DNA of 64,000 bases, taken from assembly GCF_020736845.1 (NCBI RefSeq), contig NZ_JAFFQR010000015.1, forward strand, positions 217,105-281,104, read 5' to 3'. This DNA is from Paenibacillus farraposensis (GTDB taxonomy: Bacteria > Bacillota > Bacilli > Paenibacillales > Paenibacillaceae). The position numbers and the translations under genes are program-made. Below are positions 31,027-41,841 of this stretch, piece after piece (positions within the stretch are counted from its first letter, which is position 1; the number at the start of each line of letters is the position of its first letter). The notes beneath the pieces are model-generated. The model worked only from the letters and a program-made list of their open reading frames with translations, was not told the origin of the DNA and searched no databases.

Positions 31027-32583
31027 ATGGCAGGAAAGGTATATTTAGTTGGCGCAGGACCCGGAGACGCGAGATTAATTACGGTCAAAGGGTGGGAATG
31101 TATTCAACTGGGGGATGTCATTGTATATGACCGATTGGCAAGCCCGCGTCTGTTGGCGCTGATGAAGCCAGGTGCCCAAAAAATATATGTCGGCAAGCTG
31201 CCGGATCGTCACACCATGAAGCAGGAGGATATTAATCAGCTGCTGGTGGATCTTGCCCTGGAAGGAAAAACGGTTGTCCGGCTCAAAGGGGGAGATCCCA
31301 CTATCTTTGGGCGGGTCGGCGAAGAAGCCGGACTGCTGCGTAAACACGGTATTTCTTATGAAATCATACCCGGCATCACCTCAGCAATCAGTGTTCCTGC
31401 TTATGCAGGTATTCCGGTTACACACCGGGATATGGCCTCATCGCTGTCTATCATTACGGGGCATGAAAGTCCGGATAAACTCGACAAAAGTATTCATTGG
31501 GATAAAGTAACGAACGCAACGGGCACACTGATCTTTATGATGGGTGTGGCAAAGATCGGCTATATCAGTGAGCAGCTGATAAAGCACGGCAAGTCGCCCG
31601 ATACACCTGTTGCTTTGGTTCGTTGGGGAACCCGTGCCGAGCAGGATACGCTGGTGGGTACACTGGCGGATATTGAGGCCAAGGTGAAGGCTGCAAATTT
31701 TCAGCCTCCCGCTGTCATCGTGGTCGGTGAAGTGGTCAATCAGCGTGAACAGCTAAAATGGGCCGAGGATATGCCTTTGTTCGGCAAGCGGATTTTGGTC
31801 ACACGCGCACGCGCGCAGGCCAGCAGCCTGGTTCACCGGATTGAGGAACTTGGCGGCGAGCCGTACGAGTTTCCTGTCATCCAGACGGTGATTCCTTCGG
31901 ACGAGCCGACGAAGCAGCAAATTAAAGAAGCATTTGCCAGGCTGCCGGAATATGACTGGGTGTTTTTTACCAGTGTTAACGGTGTGGAATATTTCTTTAC
32001 CCATTTGAAGGAACAGGGCAAGGACGTGCGGTCGTTGTCTAAAGCGCGGATTGCCGCAGTCGGACCGGCTACAGCTGCCGCACTTCGTGCACACGGACTG
32101 GTGGCGGAGCAGATCGAAGGGCCGTTTCAGGCAGAGGGCTTGCTCGAAGCGTTTGAGCAGGATTTAAATGCAGGGCAGAATGCATTCCTCCCCAGAGGTG
32201 ATCTGGCCCGGTCCTGGCTGCCGGAAAAGCTGAAAGAGATGGGGCTTGAGGTGACCGAGGCTGATCTCTATCGAACTGTGCTGGCGGCAAACACACAGGA
32301 TGATGAGCTGCTCAAGCTGCTAGAGGAACGCGCCATCCATGCCATTACCTTTACCAGTTCCTCAACTGTCACCTTTTTTATGGAAGCGCTGAGGGAAATG
32401 GGGGTTGATGACCCGGTGTCGCTGCTGGAGGGAGTTGCGATTTGTGTAATAGGCCCTTTAACCGGTCAGACAGCTACCCAGGCCGGTTTGAACGTCAGCT
32501 TGATGTCGGAGAAGGCAACCATTGAAAGCCTGGTCCAAGCCCTATGTGACTGGAAACAATCAAGTACTATTGTGACACGATAA
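31027..32583 (+). CDS. Uroporphyrinogen-III C-methyltransferase / uroporphyrinogen-III synthase fusion
   Basis: A 518-residue two-domain protein. Residues 1-245 are SUMT/CobA: VYLVGAGPGDARLITVKG, VRLKGGDPTIFGRVGEEA, EIIPGITSAISVPAYAGIPV, GTLIFMMGVA. Residues about 255-510 are HemD: GKRILVTRARAQASSLVHRI, DWVFFTSVNGVEYFF, ITFTSSSTVTFFMEAL. The fusion makes uroporphyrinogen III and methylates it to precorrin-2, so haem and siroheme branches start from one polypeptide. In B. subtilis hemD is a stand-alone gene at this place. GAGG before the ATG, four bases after hemC. Frame is intact across the junction. Confidence 0.96.
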   Translation: MAGKVYLVGAGPGDARLITVKGWECIQLGDVIVYDRLASPRLLALMKPGAQKIYVGKLPDRHTMKQEDINQLLVDLALEGKTVVRLKGGDPTIFGRVGEEAGLLRKHGISYEIIPGITSAISVPAYAGIPVTHRDMASSLSIITGHESPDKLDKSIHWDKVTNATGTLIFMMGVAKIGYISEQLIKHGKSPDTPVALVRWGTRAEQDTLVGTLADIEAKVKAANFQPPAVIVVGEVVNQREQLKWAEDMPLFGKRILVTRARAQASSLVHRIEELGGEPYEFPVIQTVIPSDEPTKQQIKEAFARLPEYDWVFFTSVNGVEYFFTHLKEQGKDVRSLSKARIAAVGPATAAALRAHGLVAEQIEGPFQAEGLLEAFEQDLNAGQNAFLPRGDLARSWLPEKLKEMGLEVTEADLYRTVLAANTQDDELLKLLEERAIHAITFTSSSTVTFFMEALREMGVDDPVSLLEGVAICVIGPLTGQTATQAGLNVSLMSEKATIESLVQALCDWKQSSTIVTR

Positions 32584-32625
32584 GCTGTTTGCCAAATGAA
32601 TGTATAAAAATGGAGGTTTGCAATT

Positions 32626-33624
32626 ATGGGTGTTCCTTTTACGAGACATCGTCGTTTGCGCCAGTCGGCTGCAATTCGCAGCATGGTGCGTGAGACTGTA
32701 TTGAATCCGGCTGATTTTATCCAGCCGATTTACGTAACATTTGGCACTGGGGTAAAGCGGGAAATCAGCTCCATGCCTGGCGTATACCGTTTTTCTCTTG
32801 ATCAGCTGGAGGAGGAACTGAAAGAAATTAGTGAGCTGGGCATTCCCGCCGTGCTCTTGTTTGGCATACCGGAAACCAAAGACAGTTTGGGAACTTCGGC
32901 TTTTGCGGACGATGGTATTGTTCAGGAAGCTACGCGGCTGATCAAGTCCCGCTATCCCGAGCTGCTGGTTGTAGCCGACACTTGTTTGTGTGAATTTACG
33001 GATCATGGACATTGCGGTATGGTACATATGCATGAGCATAATGGTGATATATGCGGCGAAGTATTAAATGATGAATCCCTGGAAGTGCTGGTGCGCACGG
33101 CGGTTTCCCAGGCTAAAGCAGGTGCGGATATTATCGCTCCATCCAATATGATGGACGGTTTTGTACAGGCCATTCGCCAAGGATTGGATCAGGAAGGCTT
33201 CTCACACATTCCAATTATGTCGTATTCCGTCAAATATGCGTCTGCATTTTACGGTCCTTTCCGGGAAGCGGCAGATTCTGCGCCGCAGTTTGGTGACCGC
33301 AAATCCTATCAGATGGACCCGGCCAATGCACGTGAAGCGTTGCGAGAGGCAGAATCCGATGTGTTAGAGGGAGCAGACATGCTGATGGTGAAGCCCTCCC
33401 TTTCTTACCTGGACGTGATGCGCACTATTAAGGATCAGTTTGATCTGCCTATGGTCGCTTACAATGTCAGCGGTGAATATGCGATGGTCAAAGCGGCAGC
33501 TCTCCAGGGCTGGATTGATGAAAAAGCGACGGTGCTGGAGATTTTGACAAGTATGAAGCGTGCGGGTGCGGATATGATCATTACCTATTCCGCCAAGGAT
33601 GCGGCCAGATGGTTGAAGCAATAA
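32626..33624 (+). CDS. hemB: Porphobilinogen synthase (ALA dehydratase)
   Basis: A 332-residue enzyme condensing two 5-aminolevulinate molecules. Start [20 protein letters not shown]; zinc-type cysteine cluster [14 protein letters not shown] near residue 123; Schiff-base lysines in [16 protein letters not shown] and [13 protein letters not shown]. The cysteine cluster indicates a zinc enzyme rather than the magnesium-only type. TGGAGG lies upstream of the ATG. Part of the hemA-hemL run, out of pathway order but in the B. subtilis order. Confidence 0.97.
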   Translation: MGVPFTRHRRLRQSAAIRSMVRETVLNPADFIQPIYVTFGTGVKREISSMPGVYRFSLDQLEEELKEISELGIPAVLLFGIPETKDSLGTSAFADDGIVQEATRLIKSRYPELLVVADTCLCEFTDHGHCGMVHMHEHNGDICGEVLNDESLEVLVRTAVSQAKAGADIIAPSNMMDGFVQAIRQGLDQEGFSHIPIMSYSVKYASAFYGPFREAADSAPQFGDRKSYQMDPANAREALREAESDVLEGADMLMVKPSLSYLDVMRTIKDQFDLPMVAYNVSGEYAMVKAAALQGWIDEKATVLEILTSMKRAGADMIITYSAKDAARWLKQ

Positions 33625-33655
33625 TTGTACCTTTTAGAAGACAGGAGTGATCAAA

Positions 33656-34960
33656 ATGAACGGCGATCAGCGAACATTGCGCAAGGATACTCGCTCTAAA
33701 GCAGCTTTTGATGAGGCAAAACAATATATTCCGGGTGGCGTTAACAGCCCGGTTCGAGCTTTTAAATCCGTAGGCATAACGCCAGTATATATTGACCGTG
33801 GAGAAGGATCACGTGTATATGATATCGATGGTCAATCTTATATTGACTATGTATGTTCATGGGGACCGCTGATTATGGGCCATGCACATCCTGAAGTGGT
33901 TAAAGCTTTACAGGTTGCGGTTGTAAAAGGAACCAGCTTCGGTGCACCAACGCTGGCGGAGACGGAAATGGCCAAGCTCGTATGTGAACGTGTTCCTTCC
34001 ATGGATCTTGTTCGTATGGTCAGCTCGGGAACCGAAGCGACCATGAGTGCGATCCGACTTGCACGCGGATTTACGAAACGCAGCAAAATTCTTAAATTTG
34101 AAGGCTCCTATCACGGTCATGCGGACAGCTTGCTGATTAAAGCGGGCTCTGGTGTTGCGACACTAGGTCTGCCCGACAGCCCGGGTGTGCCTGAGGTTGT
34201 GGCCACACATACAATCACCGTCCCCTATAACGATTTGGCTTCGGTCAAGCTGGCTTTTGAAAAATTTGGCGAAGAAATTGCCGCAATTATTGTCGAGCCG
34301 GTAGCAGGCAATATGGGAGTCGTACCCCCACAGCCCGGATTTTTGGAAGGGTTGCGTGAAGTAACCCGGCAATATGGAAGTCTGCTGATTTTTGATGAAG
34401 TGATGACCGGATTCCGGGTGGGGCTTCACTCTGCCCAAGGACGCTTTGGTGTGACACCGGATCTTACGTGTCTGGGCAAAGTCATTGGGGGCGGACTGCC
34501 GGTAGGTGCTTACGGCGGACGTCGCGACATTTTGGAGCAAATCGCCCCATCCGGGCCTATTTATCAAGCGGGTACGCTGAGCGGAAATCCATTGGCTATG
34601 GCTGCAGGCTATTCCACACTTAAGCTGCTGACGCCAGAAGTATATGATCGGCTGGAAGAACGGGCGGCACGGCTTCAGGCCGGATTCGAACGTAACGCGC
34701 GTGAGCTGGGCATACCGATCTCGATCAACCGTGTAGGTTCGATGGTGTGTCCATTTTTCACTGAAGAGAAGGTCGTCAATTTTGATATGGCCAAGACGAG
34801 TAATCAGGATCACTTCCGCCGTTATTTTACCGAAATGGTGAATGAGGGAGTCAGCGTGGCCCCATCTCAATTTGAGGGCATGTTCGTATCGGGCGTGCAT
34901 ACGGTTGAAGACATTGACGCTACCATTGAAGCGAACTATCGTGCGCTCAAACGTCTATGA
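33656..34960 (+). CDS. hemL: Glutamate-1-semialdehyde 2,1-aminomutase
   Basis: A 434-residue PLP enzyme producing 5-aminolevulinate. Signatures: [15 protein letters not shown] near residue 22, [27 protein letters not shown] with the cofactor Asp/Glu, and PLP lysine in [17 protein letters not shown] near residue 275. ATG 33656 follows ACAGGAGTG. The last four bases overlap the next start (ATGA), indicating coupling with the RluA-type gene. Confidence 0.97.
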   Translation: MNGDQRTLRKDTRSKAAFDEAKQYIPGGVNSPVRAFKSVGITPVYIDRGEGSRVYDIDGQSYIDYVCSWGPLIMGHAHPEVVKALQVAVVKGTSFGAPTLAETEMAKLVCERVPSMDLVRMVSSGTEATMSAIRLARGFTKRSKILKFEGSYHGHADSLLIKAGSGVATLGLPDSPGVPEVVATHTITVPYNDLASVKLAFEKFGEEIAAIIVEPVAGNMGVVPPQPGFLEGLREVTRQYGSLLIFDEVMTGFRVGLHSAQGRFGVTPDLTCLGKVIGGGLPVGAYGGRRDILEQIAPSGPIYQAGTLSGNPLAMAAGYSTLKLLTPEVYDRLEERAARLQAGFERNARELGIPISINRVGSMVCPFFTEEKVVNFDMAKTSNQDHFRRYFTEMVNEGVSVAPSQFEGMFVSGVHTVEDIDATIEANYRALKRL

Positions 34961-35871
34961 GCTGGCAAGGTAGCTGGAAGAGAAGGGGACCGTGGCTGGA
35001 AGTCACACCGGGACGGGAACTGGAAGCTGGTGAAAAGCGCACCGATGATGCTGTCGATCACTGGTTGCTGAACTGTTTGGGACTATCAGACAAGCTGTGG
35101 CGCAAGCTGCGGCACGAAAAAAGGATTGAATGGACAGGGGACCGGCTGCGGCTGGCCCTTTTTCCTGTCATGGACCTTGGCGTTACACCTCGTTGGCATG
35201 ATTTGAAGGTACTGTATGAGGATGATTTTTGCCTGGTCGTACATAAACCGGCAGGCATGGCAGTACATCCAGACGGCGGTGTAAAGGATGGCCCGCTGAC
35301 GCTGGATCATGCGGTCGCCTCCTATTATGAGATCCACGGCATTCATGCAGCAGTACGGCATGTACATCGTTTGGATGTGGATACGACAGGCCCGGTGCTG
35401 TATGCCAAAAATGAATTCGCATTGCTCAAACTGGACGAGCAAATGCGTGCCAAGAACATTGGCCGTCGTTATGTAGCTTTGGTACGGGGAAAAGTGCCTT
35501 CATCGCTGCGGACATTAGATTGGCCGATTGGCAAGGACAGGCATCACAAGCAGCGTCGCCGTGTATCTAAGACCGGGCAAAAGGCAGTTACCCATGTGGA
35601 ACTTGGTGAGGTATGGGGGAGCGGTCCAAGTGCGATCAGCCTTGTATACCTGACATTGGACACTGGCCGGACGCATCAGATTCGCGTTCATCTTAGTCAT
35701 GCTGGCTACCCGCTGCTTGGAGACGTATTATACGGGGGGCGTGCTGCCGATTTTGGGAGGCAGGCTCTGCACGGAGAGCGTCTGACCTTCCGTCACCCGT
35801 TAAGCGGCGAGACCATTACGGTGGAGGATGCTTGGCCAGATGATTTGCAAAAGCTGCACAAACAGCTATAA
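34957..35871 (+). CDS. RluA-family pseudouridine synthase
   Basis: A 304-residue pseudouridine synthase. An S4-like N-terminal part ([19 protein letters not shown]) is followed by the catalytic domain with [14 protein letters not shown], the RluA motif [16 protein letters not shown] (active-site Asp in HRLD), and [21 protein letters not shown]. It modifies uridines in rRNA or tRNA; the exact target cannot be read from sequence. It starts inside hemL (ATGA) and lies between hemL and spoVID, a position where B. subtilis has no such gene. Confidence 0.92.
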   Translation: MSWQGSWKRRGPWLEVTPGRELEAGEKRTDDAVDHWLLNCLGLSDKLWRKLRHEKRIEWTGDRLRLALFPVMDLGVTPRWHDLKVLYEDDFCLVVHKPAGMAVHPDGGVKDGPLTLDHAVASYYEIHGIHAAVRHVHRLDVDTTGPVLYAKNEFALLKLDEQMRAKNIGRRYVALVRGKVPSSLRTLDWPIGKDRHHKQRRRVSKTGQKAVTHVELGEVWGSGPSAISLVYLTLDTGRTHQIRVHLSHAGYPLLGDVLYGGRAADFGRQALHGERLTFRHPLSGETITVEDAWPDDLQKLHKQL

Positions 35872-35996
35872 AAGATGGCATGCCTTCTATTTTGGCGCAT
35901 ATACTTGAACCTAGAAACGGTTTGCAATATGGAGTTTCCGTGCGCCTGACAGGAGTCAGAGGATGTGCGGAGGCTGCCCAAAGGAGGATGCCATCC

Positions 35997-37319
35997 TTGA
36001 ATAAACAACAGAATGATCAGCCGCAAGGCTTGCGTTTTGATATTTATGAACGCATCCATTTGACGGAGGAAGCGGCCGGAATTGCTGAGCTGGAGGAAAT
36101 TGAGCTTCTGCCTCGCATTCAGGTTGTAACCCACGGCGACCATGCCGCTTTGCGAGGGCATTTGCTGCTGGAGGGCGTGTACCGCACACCTGAAGAGGTG
36201 AAGAGCGAGCTTCATCATTTGATTCCTGTGGAAATTACCATTCCACTGAACCGGGTAGGACGATTGGAAGATATTTCTGTTGAGATTGAAAATTTTGATG
36301 TGGACCTGCTCTCTTTGCGCAGTCTGAACATTACTGGCGTTCTTTCACTGCACGGAGTGGAAAGCTCGCATGCCGAGGAGACAGCCGTTTGGCTGGATGA
36401 AGAGTTCACCGTGGTGCATGCCCCTGAGCCTTCAATTCCATCCCCATCTACAGCTGGAGAGTATCGACAGGAAGAGGTCGACTCTGCCGCAGAATCTGAG
36501 CCTGATCACATTACGGAGTCTGAAACTTCCTACCAAGTGCCTGTACAACAGGAGTTTGCTTCCCGGGAACAGCCGTCACAGGACCATACGGAGCAGAAAT
36601 TGTTATCAGCACAGCAAGCATACGAGCCAGCAATAGATCCAGATCGACTGGATGATCCCTGGACGGGTAAAGCGGGTGAAAACAGCCCTTCTGAAAAAAA
36701 GCACGAGCATGCTGCACCGGAAGTATGGGGATTTCAGCAAGAGAAAGCATCGACAGGACGTGAGCCGAAGGTATCTTCTGTATCTGCTGATGCGGTTCAT
36801 AATCCCTTGCAGGCTGCCTCCCATCTTTCCGCGGAACCGGAGGCCTGTCAGGAACCGCAATGGGAAGCGAGCCAGGCCGATGATTTTAGACCTGAAGCGT
36901 CAGAACAGGTGCAGTATACAGCCCATGACACTTTTCATGAAGAGAAGCCGGAGATGCGCGTGGCCCTTAGCAGCAAAAAGGACGAAGGAGCAGACGAGCC
37001 GGACCCGGTTGTCTACTCCTCACTGCTCCAATCCAGCCGTTCGGTGAAGGAAGCGGAATATCAGCAGCAGTTGGAGCAGCAGCCCGAGGATGAGGTTCAG
37101 AAAACTGAGGAAGAGCGAGAGAATACCAAGTGGAAAAACCTTTTTTTCCATACGCAGGATGAAACGCCTTTCCGCAAGGTCCGCTTATGTATTGTGCAAC
37201 GTGAGGATACACTGGAAACGATAGCTGATCGCTATCAGCTCAGTTCACGGGAGCTTCAATTGTATAACAGACTGGCAGAGCATCATGTGGAAGAAGGGCA
37301 GGTATTGTATATCCCTTGA
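35997..37319 (+). CDS. spoVID: Stage VI sporulation protein D-like spore coat assembly protein with LysM
   Basis: A 440-residue protein. Residues 10-150 form the conserved N-terminal beta-rich SpoVID domain (GLRFDIYERIHLTEEAAGIA, then SLNITGVLSLHGVES). A long acidic Gln/Glu/Ser-rich middle, probably disordered, leads to a C-terminal LysM module (CIVQREDTLETIADRYQLSS ... GQVLYIP). In B. subtilis SpoVID drives encasement of the spore by coat proteins and binds SafA and SpoIVA. The start is TTG 35997: AAGGAGG ends nine bases before it, while the nearer ATG at 35988 touches the ribosome binding site. Its place after hemL and before valS matches B. subtilis. Confidence 0.85.
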   Translation: MNKQQNDQPQGLRFDIYERIHLTEEAAGIAELEEIELLPRIQVVTHGDHAALRGHLLLEGVYRTPEEVKSELHHLIPVEITIPLNRVGRLEDISVEIENFDVDLLSLRSLNITGVLSLHGVESSHAEETAVWLDEEFTVVHAPEPSIPSPSTAGEYRQEEVDSAAESEPDHITESETSYQVPVQQEFASREQPSQDHTEQKLLSAQQAYEPAIDPDRLDDPWTGKAGENSPSEKKHEHAAPEVWGFQQEKASTGREPKVSSVSADAVHNPLQAASHLSAEPEACQEPQWEASQADDFRPEASEQVQYTAHDTFHEEKPEMRVALSSKKDEGADEPDPVVYSSLLQSSRSVKEAEYQQQLEQQPEDEVQKTEEERENTKWKNLFFHTQDETPFRKVRLCIVQREDTLETIADRYQLSSRELQLYNRLAEHHVEEGQVLYIP

Positions 37320-37350
37320 TCCAGTCGCTGAAAAAATACACAGCGGGTGC

Positions 37351-37389
37351 TGACTATAGTCAATGAGAAATGGGTGTTGACTACAGTCA
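37351..37389. repeat. Duplicated palindromic element in the valS promoter
   Basis: TGACTATAGTCA (37351-37362, a perfect 12-base palindrome) and TGACTACAGTCA (37378-37389) start two imperfect direct repeats of 27 bases; both continue with AATGAGAAATG or CTGGGAAATG. The second copy carries the -35 and leads to the -10. Confidence 0.75.
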
Positions 37390-37405
37390 CTGGGAAATGT
37401 ATGAT
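37377..37405 (+). promoter_or_regulatory. Predicted valS promoter
   Basis: TTGACT (37377-37382), exact 17-base spacer, TATGAT (37400-37405). Confidence 0.75.
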
Positions 37406-37411
37406 GTGGTA

Positions 37412-37728
37412 TAGCTATTAAAAGACTGAGATCGGGAAGAGTAGGCAGCAAGCCCTTCAGAGAGTGGAATTGCAGCGCTGTGAGGTTCCGCAGGAAGCTA
37501 CTGGCCGAAGTCACCCGGGAGTCGCCTGTTTGAACGGTTCCTCATTTGCATTCCGACGGAAGGTACGAGGTTCACGGTAGAATAAGGCCGGTCCGCAACC
37601 GTTATCTGCATAAAGTGTCACACCAATGTGTAATGGATCAGTGGATACATACACGAGGGGTGAAACAAAGGTGGTACCGCGAAAGAACAGCCTTTCGTCC
37701 TTTGAGGATGGAGGGCTTTTTTATTTTG
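37412..37728 (+). promoter_or_regulatory. Valine T-box leader of valS
   Basis: The leader has the T-box layout: a stem I region with AGATCGGGAAGAGTA and AGTGGAAT ... GAGGTTCC, the specifier loop GAA-GTC-ACC with GUC (valine) at 37510-37512, and the highly conserved T-box sequence AAAGGTGGTACCGCG at 37667-37681, whose GGT(G/A) bulge pairs with the tRNA NCCA end. The terminator follows: AGCC...TCC with GGA...GGGCT then TTTTTT (37688-37724). Uncharged tRNA-Val should favour the antiterminator and raise valS expression. Confidence 0.96.
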
Positions 37729-37758
37729 CCAATTGAAAAATCATGGAGGTATCCTGAT

Positions 37759-40425
37759 ATGTCAGAACAAGACAACAAGACAACCTTGGAAATGCCAACA
37801 ACATACGATCCGAAATCAGCAGAGCAAAAATGGTATAAAACGTGGATGGAGAAAGGTTATTTCCGCGCCGGGCAGCATCCGGAAGCAGAGCCTTTTACAA
37901 TCGTTATTCCACCACCAAATGTAACGGGGATGCTGCACATTGGACATGCTCTTGACTTTACCCTGCAGGATATTATTATCCGTGCCAAGCGGATGCAGGG
38001 ATACGACGCCCTGTGGCTGCCGGGGGCAGACCATGCAGGGATTGCTACGCAAACCAAGGTAGAGCAGAAACTGCGTGAAGAAGGTCTGACACGTTATGAC
38101 CTGGGCCGTGAGAAGTTTTTGGAGAAGGTATGGGAATGGAAGGAACTTTATCTGGATAACATCCATAATCAATGGGAGAAAATGGGTTTTTCTCTCGACT
38201 ATTCCCGTGAACGCTTTACGCTGGATGAAGGACTGTCCAAAGCGGTACGTGAAGTATTCGTAAAACTGTACAAAAAAGGCTTGATCTATCGTGGTAAACG
38301 CATTATCAACTGGGACCCTGCTGCACGTACGGCATTGTCGGACATTGAGGTGGAATACAAAGAGGTGAACGGAAATCTGTATCATCTCCAATATCCACTT
38401 AAAGACGGCAGCGGGTTTATTACTGTAGCCACTACCCGTCCTGAAACCATGTTGGGCGATACAGCTGTTGCTGTGCATCCGGAGGATGAGCGGTACAAGC
38501 AAATGATCGGCAAAACACTTGTGCTTCCGATTATTGGGCGGGAAATTCCGATTATTGCCGACGATTATGTGGATAAAGATTTCGGTAGCGGCGCGGTTAA
38601 AATTACACCGGCTCATGATCCGAACGATTTTGAAATGGGACAACGTCACCAGCTTCCGCAAATTACGGTCATGGACGAAACGGGAACGATGAATGCCGAG
38701 GCAGGCAAATATCAGGGCCTTGATCGCAGTGATTGCCGCAAGCAAATCGTGGCTGATTTGAAGGAACAGGGCGTACTCGTTCGCATTGAAGAGCATGTGC
38801 ATCAGGTAGGCCACAGTGAACGTACAGGTGTAGTTGTAGAACCTTATCTGTCTACACAATGGTTTGTAGAGATGAAGCCTTTGGCGGCCAAGGCGATTGA
38901 AGCGCAAAAAGCTGGCAACGGTGTGAATTTTGTGCCCGACCGCTTTGAGCGTACGTATCTGCACTGGATTGAAAATGTGCGTGACTGGTGTATTTCCCGT
39001 CAGCTGTGGTGGGGACATCGTATTCCGGCCTGGTATGACGAAGAAACCGGAGAAATTATTGTTTCGGTGGAGGACCCTACAAACCTGCCAGAATACGCCG
39101 GCAGAAAGCTGAAACAGGATGAGGATGTGCTGGATACATGGTTCAGCTCCGGTTTGTGGCCGTTTTCGACACTGGGCTGGCCTGAGCAGACCGAGGACCT
39201 CAAACGCTACTATCCGACCAATGTTTTGGTTACAGGCTATGATATTATTTATTTCTGGGTGTCGCGGATGATTTTTACCGCACTGGAGTTTACAGAAGAG
39301 ATCCCGTTCAAAGACGTGCTGATGCACGGCCTGGTGCGTGATGCGGACGGTAGAAAAATGTCCAAATCCCTCGGCAATGGTGTGGACCCGCTCGATGTAA
39401 TCGACAAATATGGTACAGACGCCATGCGGTATATGATTTCGACCAGCAGTACGCCGGGACAAGACCTTCGTTTCCGTTGGGAACGGGTAGAGCAAGCCCG
39501 TAACTTTGCCAATAAAATCTGGAATGCGTCCCGCTTTGCGCTGATGAATCTGGAAGGTGTTACCGCAGCGGATATCGACATTACCGGTGACCTGAGCACT
39601 GCTGATCGTTGGATTCTCCATCGTCTGAACGAAACTTCACGAGATATTACGCGTCTAATAGATGCTTATGAATTTGGCGAGACAGGCCGCCTTCTGTATA
39701 ACTTTATTTGGGATGATTTGTGCGACTGGTACATTGAGTTTGCGAAGCTTTCCTTGTATGGTGACAACGCAGAAGCGAAAAAGAAAACACAGTCTGTACT
39801 GGCATATGTACTGGATCGGACACTGCGCATGATTCATCCGTTCATGCCGTTTATCTCCGAGGAAATATGGCAGCATCTTCCGCATAAAGGCGAAACAATT
39901 ACATTGGCGGCATGGCCTATGTATGATCCGGCCTTTGAGGATAAGGATGCGGTAGCTGAAATGGATTTACTGATCAACATAATTCGCGCTGTGCGCAATA
40001 TCCGCGCTGAGGTCAACGTGCCGATGAGTAAAAAGGTTGAATTGCTCATAAAACCCGGCGAGCAAGCCGTTCTCGATATCATTAACCGCAATGCGGAATA
40101 TGTACGCCGATTCTGTAATACGTCCGAATTCGACGCGGGATTGGAATTCTCTGCTCCAGATAAAGCCATGACATCTGTAGTCAGCGGTGCAGAACTATAC
40201 CTGCCATTGGCCGGATTGCTTGATATTGCCCAGGAAATTAGCAGACTGGAAAAAGAGCTTCAGCATTTGAACAGTGAAGTGGAGCGCGTGGAGAAAAAAC
40301 TTTCCAATCAAGGTTTCGTGGCTAAGGCACCTGCCAAAGTCATCGAGGAAGAGAAGGCGAAACAAGCCGATTACTCAGAAAAGCGCGCCAAAGTTATCGC
40401 ACGTATTGAAGAACTCAAGGGATAA
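37759..40425 (+). CDS. valS: Valyl-tRNA synthetase
   Basis: An 888-residue class I synthetase. HIGH-type motif [20 protein letters not shown] near residue 50, CP1 editing domain with [24 protein letters not shown] motif in [18 protein letters not shown] near residue 535, anticodon-binding helices, and the ValS-specific C-terminal coiled-coil arm ([20 protein letters not shown]) contacting tRNA. ATG 37759 follows TGGAGG; the frame extends upstream through the T-box and is trimmed. Regulated by the leader described above. Confidence 0.98.
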   Translation: MSEQDNKTTLEMPTTYDPKSAEQKWYKTWMEKGYFRAGQHPEAEPFTIVIPPPNVTGMLHIGHALDFTLQDIIIRAKRMQGYDALWLPGADHAGIATQTKVEQKLREEGLTRYDLGREKFLEKVWEWKELYLDNIHNQWEKMGFSLDYSRERFTLDEGLSKAVREVFVKLYKKGLIYRGKRIINWDPAARTALSDIEVEYKEVNGNLYHLQYPLKDGSGFITVATTRPETMLGDTAVAVHPEDERYKQMIGKTLVLPIIGREIPIIADDYVDKDFGSGAVKITPAHDPNDFEMGQRHQLPQITVMDETGTMNAEAGKYQGLDRSDCRKQIVADLKEQGVLVRIEEHVHQVGHSERTGVVVEPYLSTQWFVEMKPLAAKAIEAQKAGNGVNFVPDRFERTYLHWIENVRDWCISRQLWWGHRIPAWYDEETGEIIVSVEDPTNLPEYAGRKLKQDEDVLDTWFSSGLWPFSTLGWPEQTEDLKRYYPTNVLVTGYDIIYFWVSRMIFTALEFTEEIPFKDVLMHGLVRDADGRKMSKSLGNGVDPLDVIDKYGTDAMRYMISTSSTPGQDLRFRWERVEQARNFANKIWNASRFALMNLEGVTAADIDITGDLSTADRWILHRLNETSRDITRLIDAYEFGETGRLLYNFIWDDLCDWYIEFAKLSLYGDNAEAKKKTQSVLAYVLDRTLRMIHPFMPFISEEIWQHLPHKGETITLAAWPMYDPAFEDKDAVAEMDLLINIIRAVRNIRAEVNVPMSKKVELLIKPGEQAVLDIINRNAEYVRRFCNTSEFDAGLEFSAPDKAMTSVVSGAELYLPLAGLLDIAQEISRLEKELQHLNSEVERVEKKLSNQGFVAKAPAKVIEEEKAKQADYSEKRAKVIARIEELKG

Positions 40426-40461
40426 TTTCACTCACTATAAAATGACCTGAAGGTGAAGAGA

Positions 40462-41838
40462 ATGTCAGACACAAGCAGGGGGAGCGAAGCTGCCCCTTTA
40501 CAGAGCTATGATGAAGCAGTGGAATGGATTAACGGATTAATTCCGTTTGGAATCAGACCGGGGCTGGAACGGATCGAACAACTAATGAGCATGCTGGGTG
40601 AGCCGCAACGGCATTTGAAATTTGTACATGTTGCCGGGACCAACGGCAAGGGGTCAACCTGTGCCTTTTTGACCTCTGTCCTGATGAAATGCGGTTATGA
40701 TGTCGGGACCTTTACGTCTCCGTACATCACACGATTTACGAATCGGTTTCAATTCAACGGGGTCGATATTCCAGATGAGACGCTGGTTTTGCTTGCGAAC
40801 CGCTTGTACCCATTGGTAAAAGAAATAGCAGCCGGTGAATTAGGATCACCTACGATGTTTGAGGTATCGACAGCGCTGGCTATTCTATACTATGCGACAG
40901 TGTCTTTTCCGGATGTTGTGGTATGGGAGACAGGTCTCGGGGGAAGGATGGATGTAACTAATATCGTGAATCCTATCGTCTCGATTATTACGAATGTAGG
41001 CTATGACCATACAGATATCCTGGGAGATACGCTTGAGCAGATTGCAGGAGAAAAGGCTGGAATCATCAAGCCGGGTGTTCCTGTCGTAAGCTGCGTTTCC
41101 CAGCCTGAGGCAATGAGGGTTATACGGGAAATGGCTGTAAGAAGGGGATCTGCCTTGTATCTGGCAGGTGAACAGTTTACGTATGAACGGCTGAACGGGG
41201 ACGAAACAGGCCAGACGTTCTCATTCGCTGGTCCCTTCCGGAGTATGGAAATCGGCATCACGCTATTAGGTGAGCATCAATGTGCCAATGCGGCAGGAGC
41301 TATGATGGCACTTGAGGTCCTTCGTCAGTATATGGCCTTTGTGTTGGAGGATGACGAACTGCTGGAGGGCTTTAAACAGGCTGCCTGGGCCGGACGTCTC
41401 GAACAGGTCAGCACCTCGCCGAGAATTGTCATTGATGGGGCTCATAATCCAGAAGGGGCACAGACGCTTGCCAAGAGTCTTCCCCAGCTTTATTCATACA
41501 GAAAACTGGTTTTAATGATGGGGATGCTGTCAAACAAGCATCATGAAGCATACTTGCAGCATATACTGCCACTAGTGGATACGCTTATCCTGACCGAGCC
41601 TGTTTTTCGTCGCAAAATGGATGCCGCTGAATTGGCTCATCTCGTGGAGAAGCTGCGGCCGTCTTATGCCAAAACGGATTTGGAAATTATTGTAGAAGGT
41701 GACTGGAAAAAGGCTCTTGCCCTGCTGCAGTCACATACGGAAGCGGAAGATCTGGGGGTGGTGTCCGGTACGCTGTATCTCATTTCGGATGTACGGGCTA
41801 CCCTTATGCATCAAACCGATTCGGAAAAAGGTTGGTGA
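40462..41838 (+). CDS. folC: Folylpolyglutamate synthase / dihydrofolate synthase
   Basis: A 458-residue Mur-ligase-family enzyme adding glutamate to folates. P-loop in HVAGTNGKGSTCAFLTSVLM near residue 57, TSPYITRFTNRFQFNG, FPDVVVWETGLGGRMDVTN, GYDHTDILGDTLEQIAGEKAGIIK, and IDGAHNPEGAQTL near residue 330. ATG 40462 has GAAGGTG seven bases upstream. It follows valS as in B. subtilis and lies directly before murC, another member of the same superfamily. Confidence 0.96.
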   Translation: MSDTSRGSEAAPLQSYDEAVEWINGLIPFGIRPGLERIEQLMSMLGEPQRHLKFVHVAGTNGKGSTCAFLTSVLMKCGYDVGTFTSPYITRFTNRFQFNGVDIPDETLVLLANRLYPLVKEIAAGELGSPTMFEVSTALAILYYATVSFPDVVVWETGLGGRMDVTNIVNPIVSIITNVGYDHTDILGDTLEQIAGEKAGIIKPGVPVVSCVSQPEAMRVIREMAVRRGSALYLAGEQFTYERLNGDETGQTFSFAGPFRSMEIGITLLGEHQCANAAGAMMALEVLRQYMAFVLEDDELLEGFKQAAWAGRLEQVSTSPRIVIDGAHNPEGAQTLAKSLPQLYSYRKLVLMMGMLSNKHHEAYLQHILPLVDTLILTEPVFRRKMDAAELAHLVEKLRPSYAKTDLEIIVEGDWKKALALLQSHTEAEDLGVVSGTLYLISDVRATLMHQTDSEKGW

Positions 41839-41841
41839 AAT

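Noticed and set aside
37816..39621. 601-codon minus-strand open frame inside valS
   Set aside because: It is fully antisense to a certain valS gene, has no ribosome binding site, and its composition (Cys, His, Arg, Phe rich) is typical of a shadow frame.
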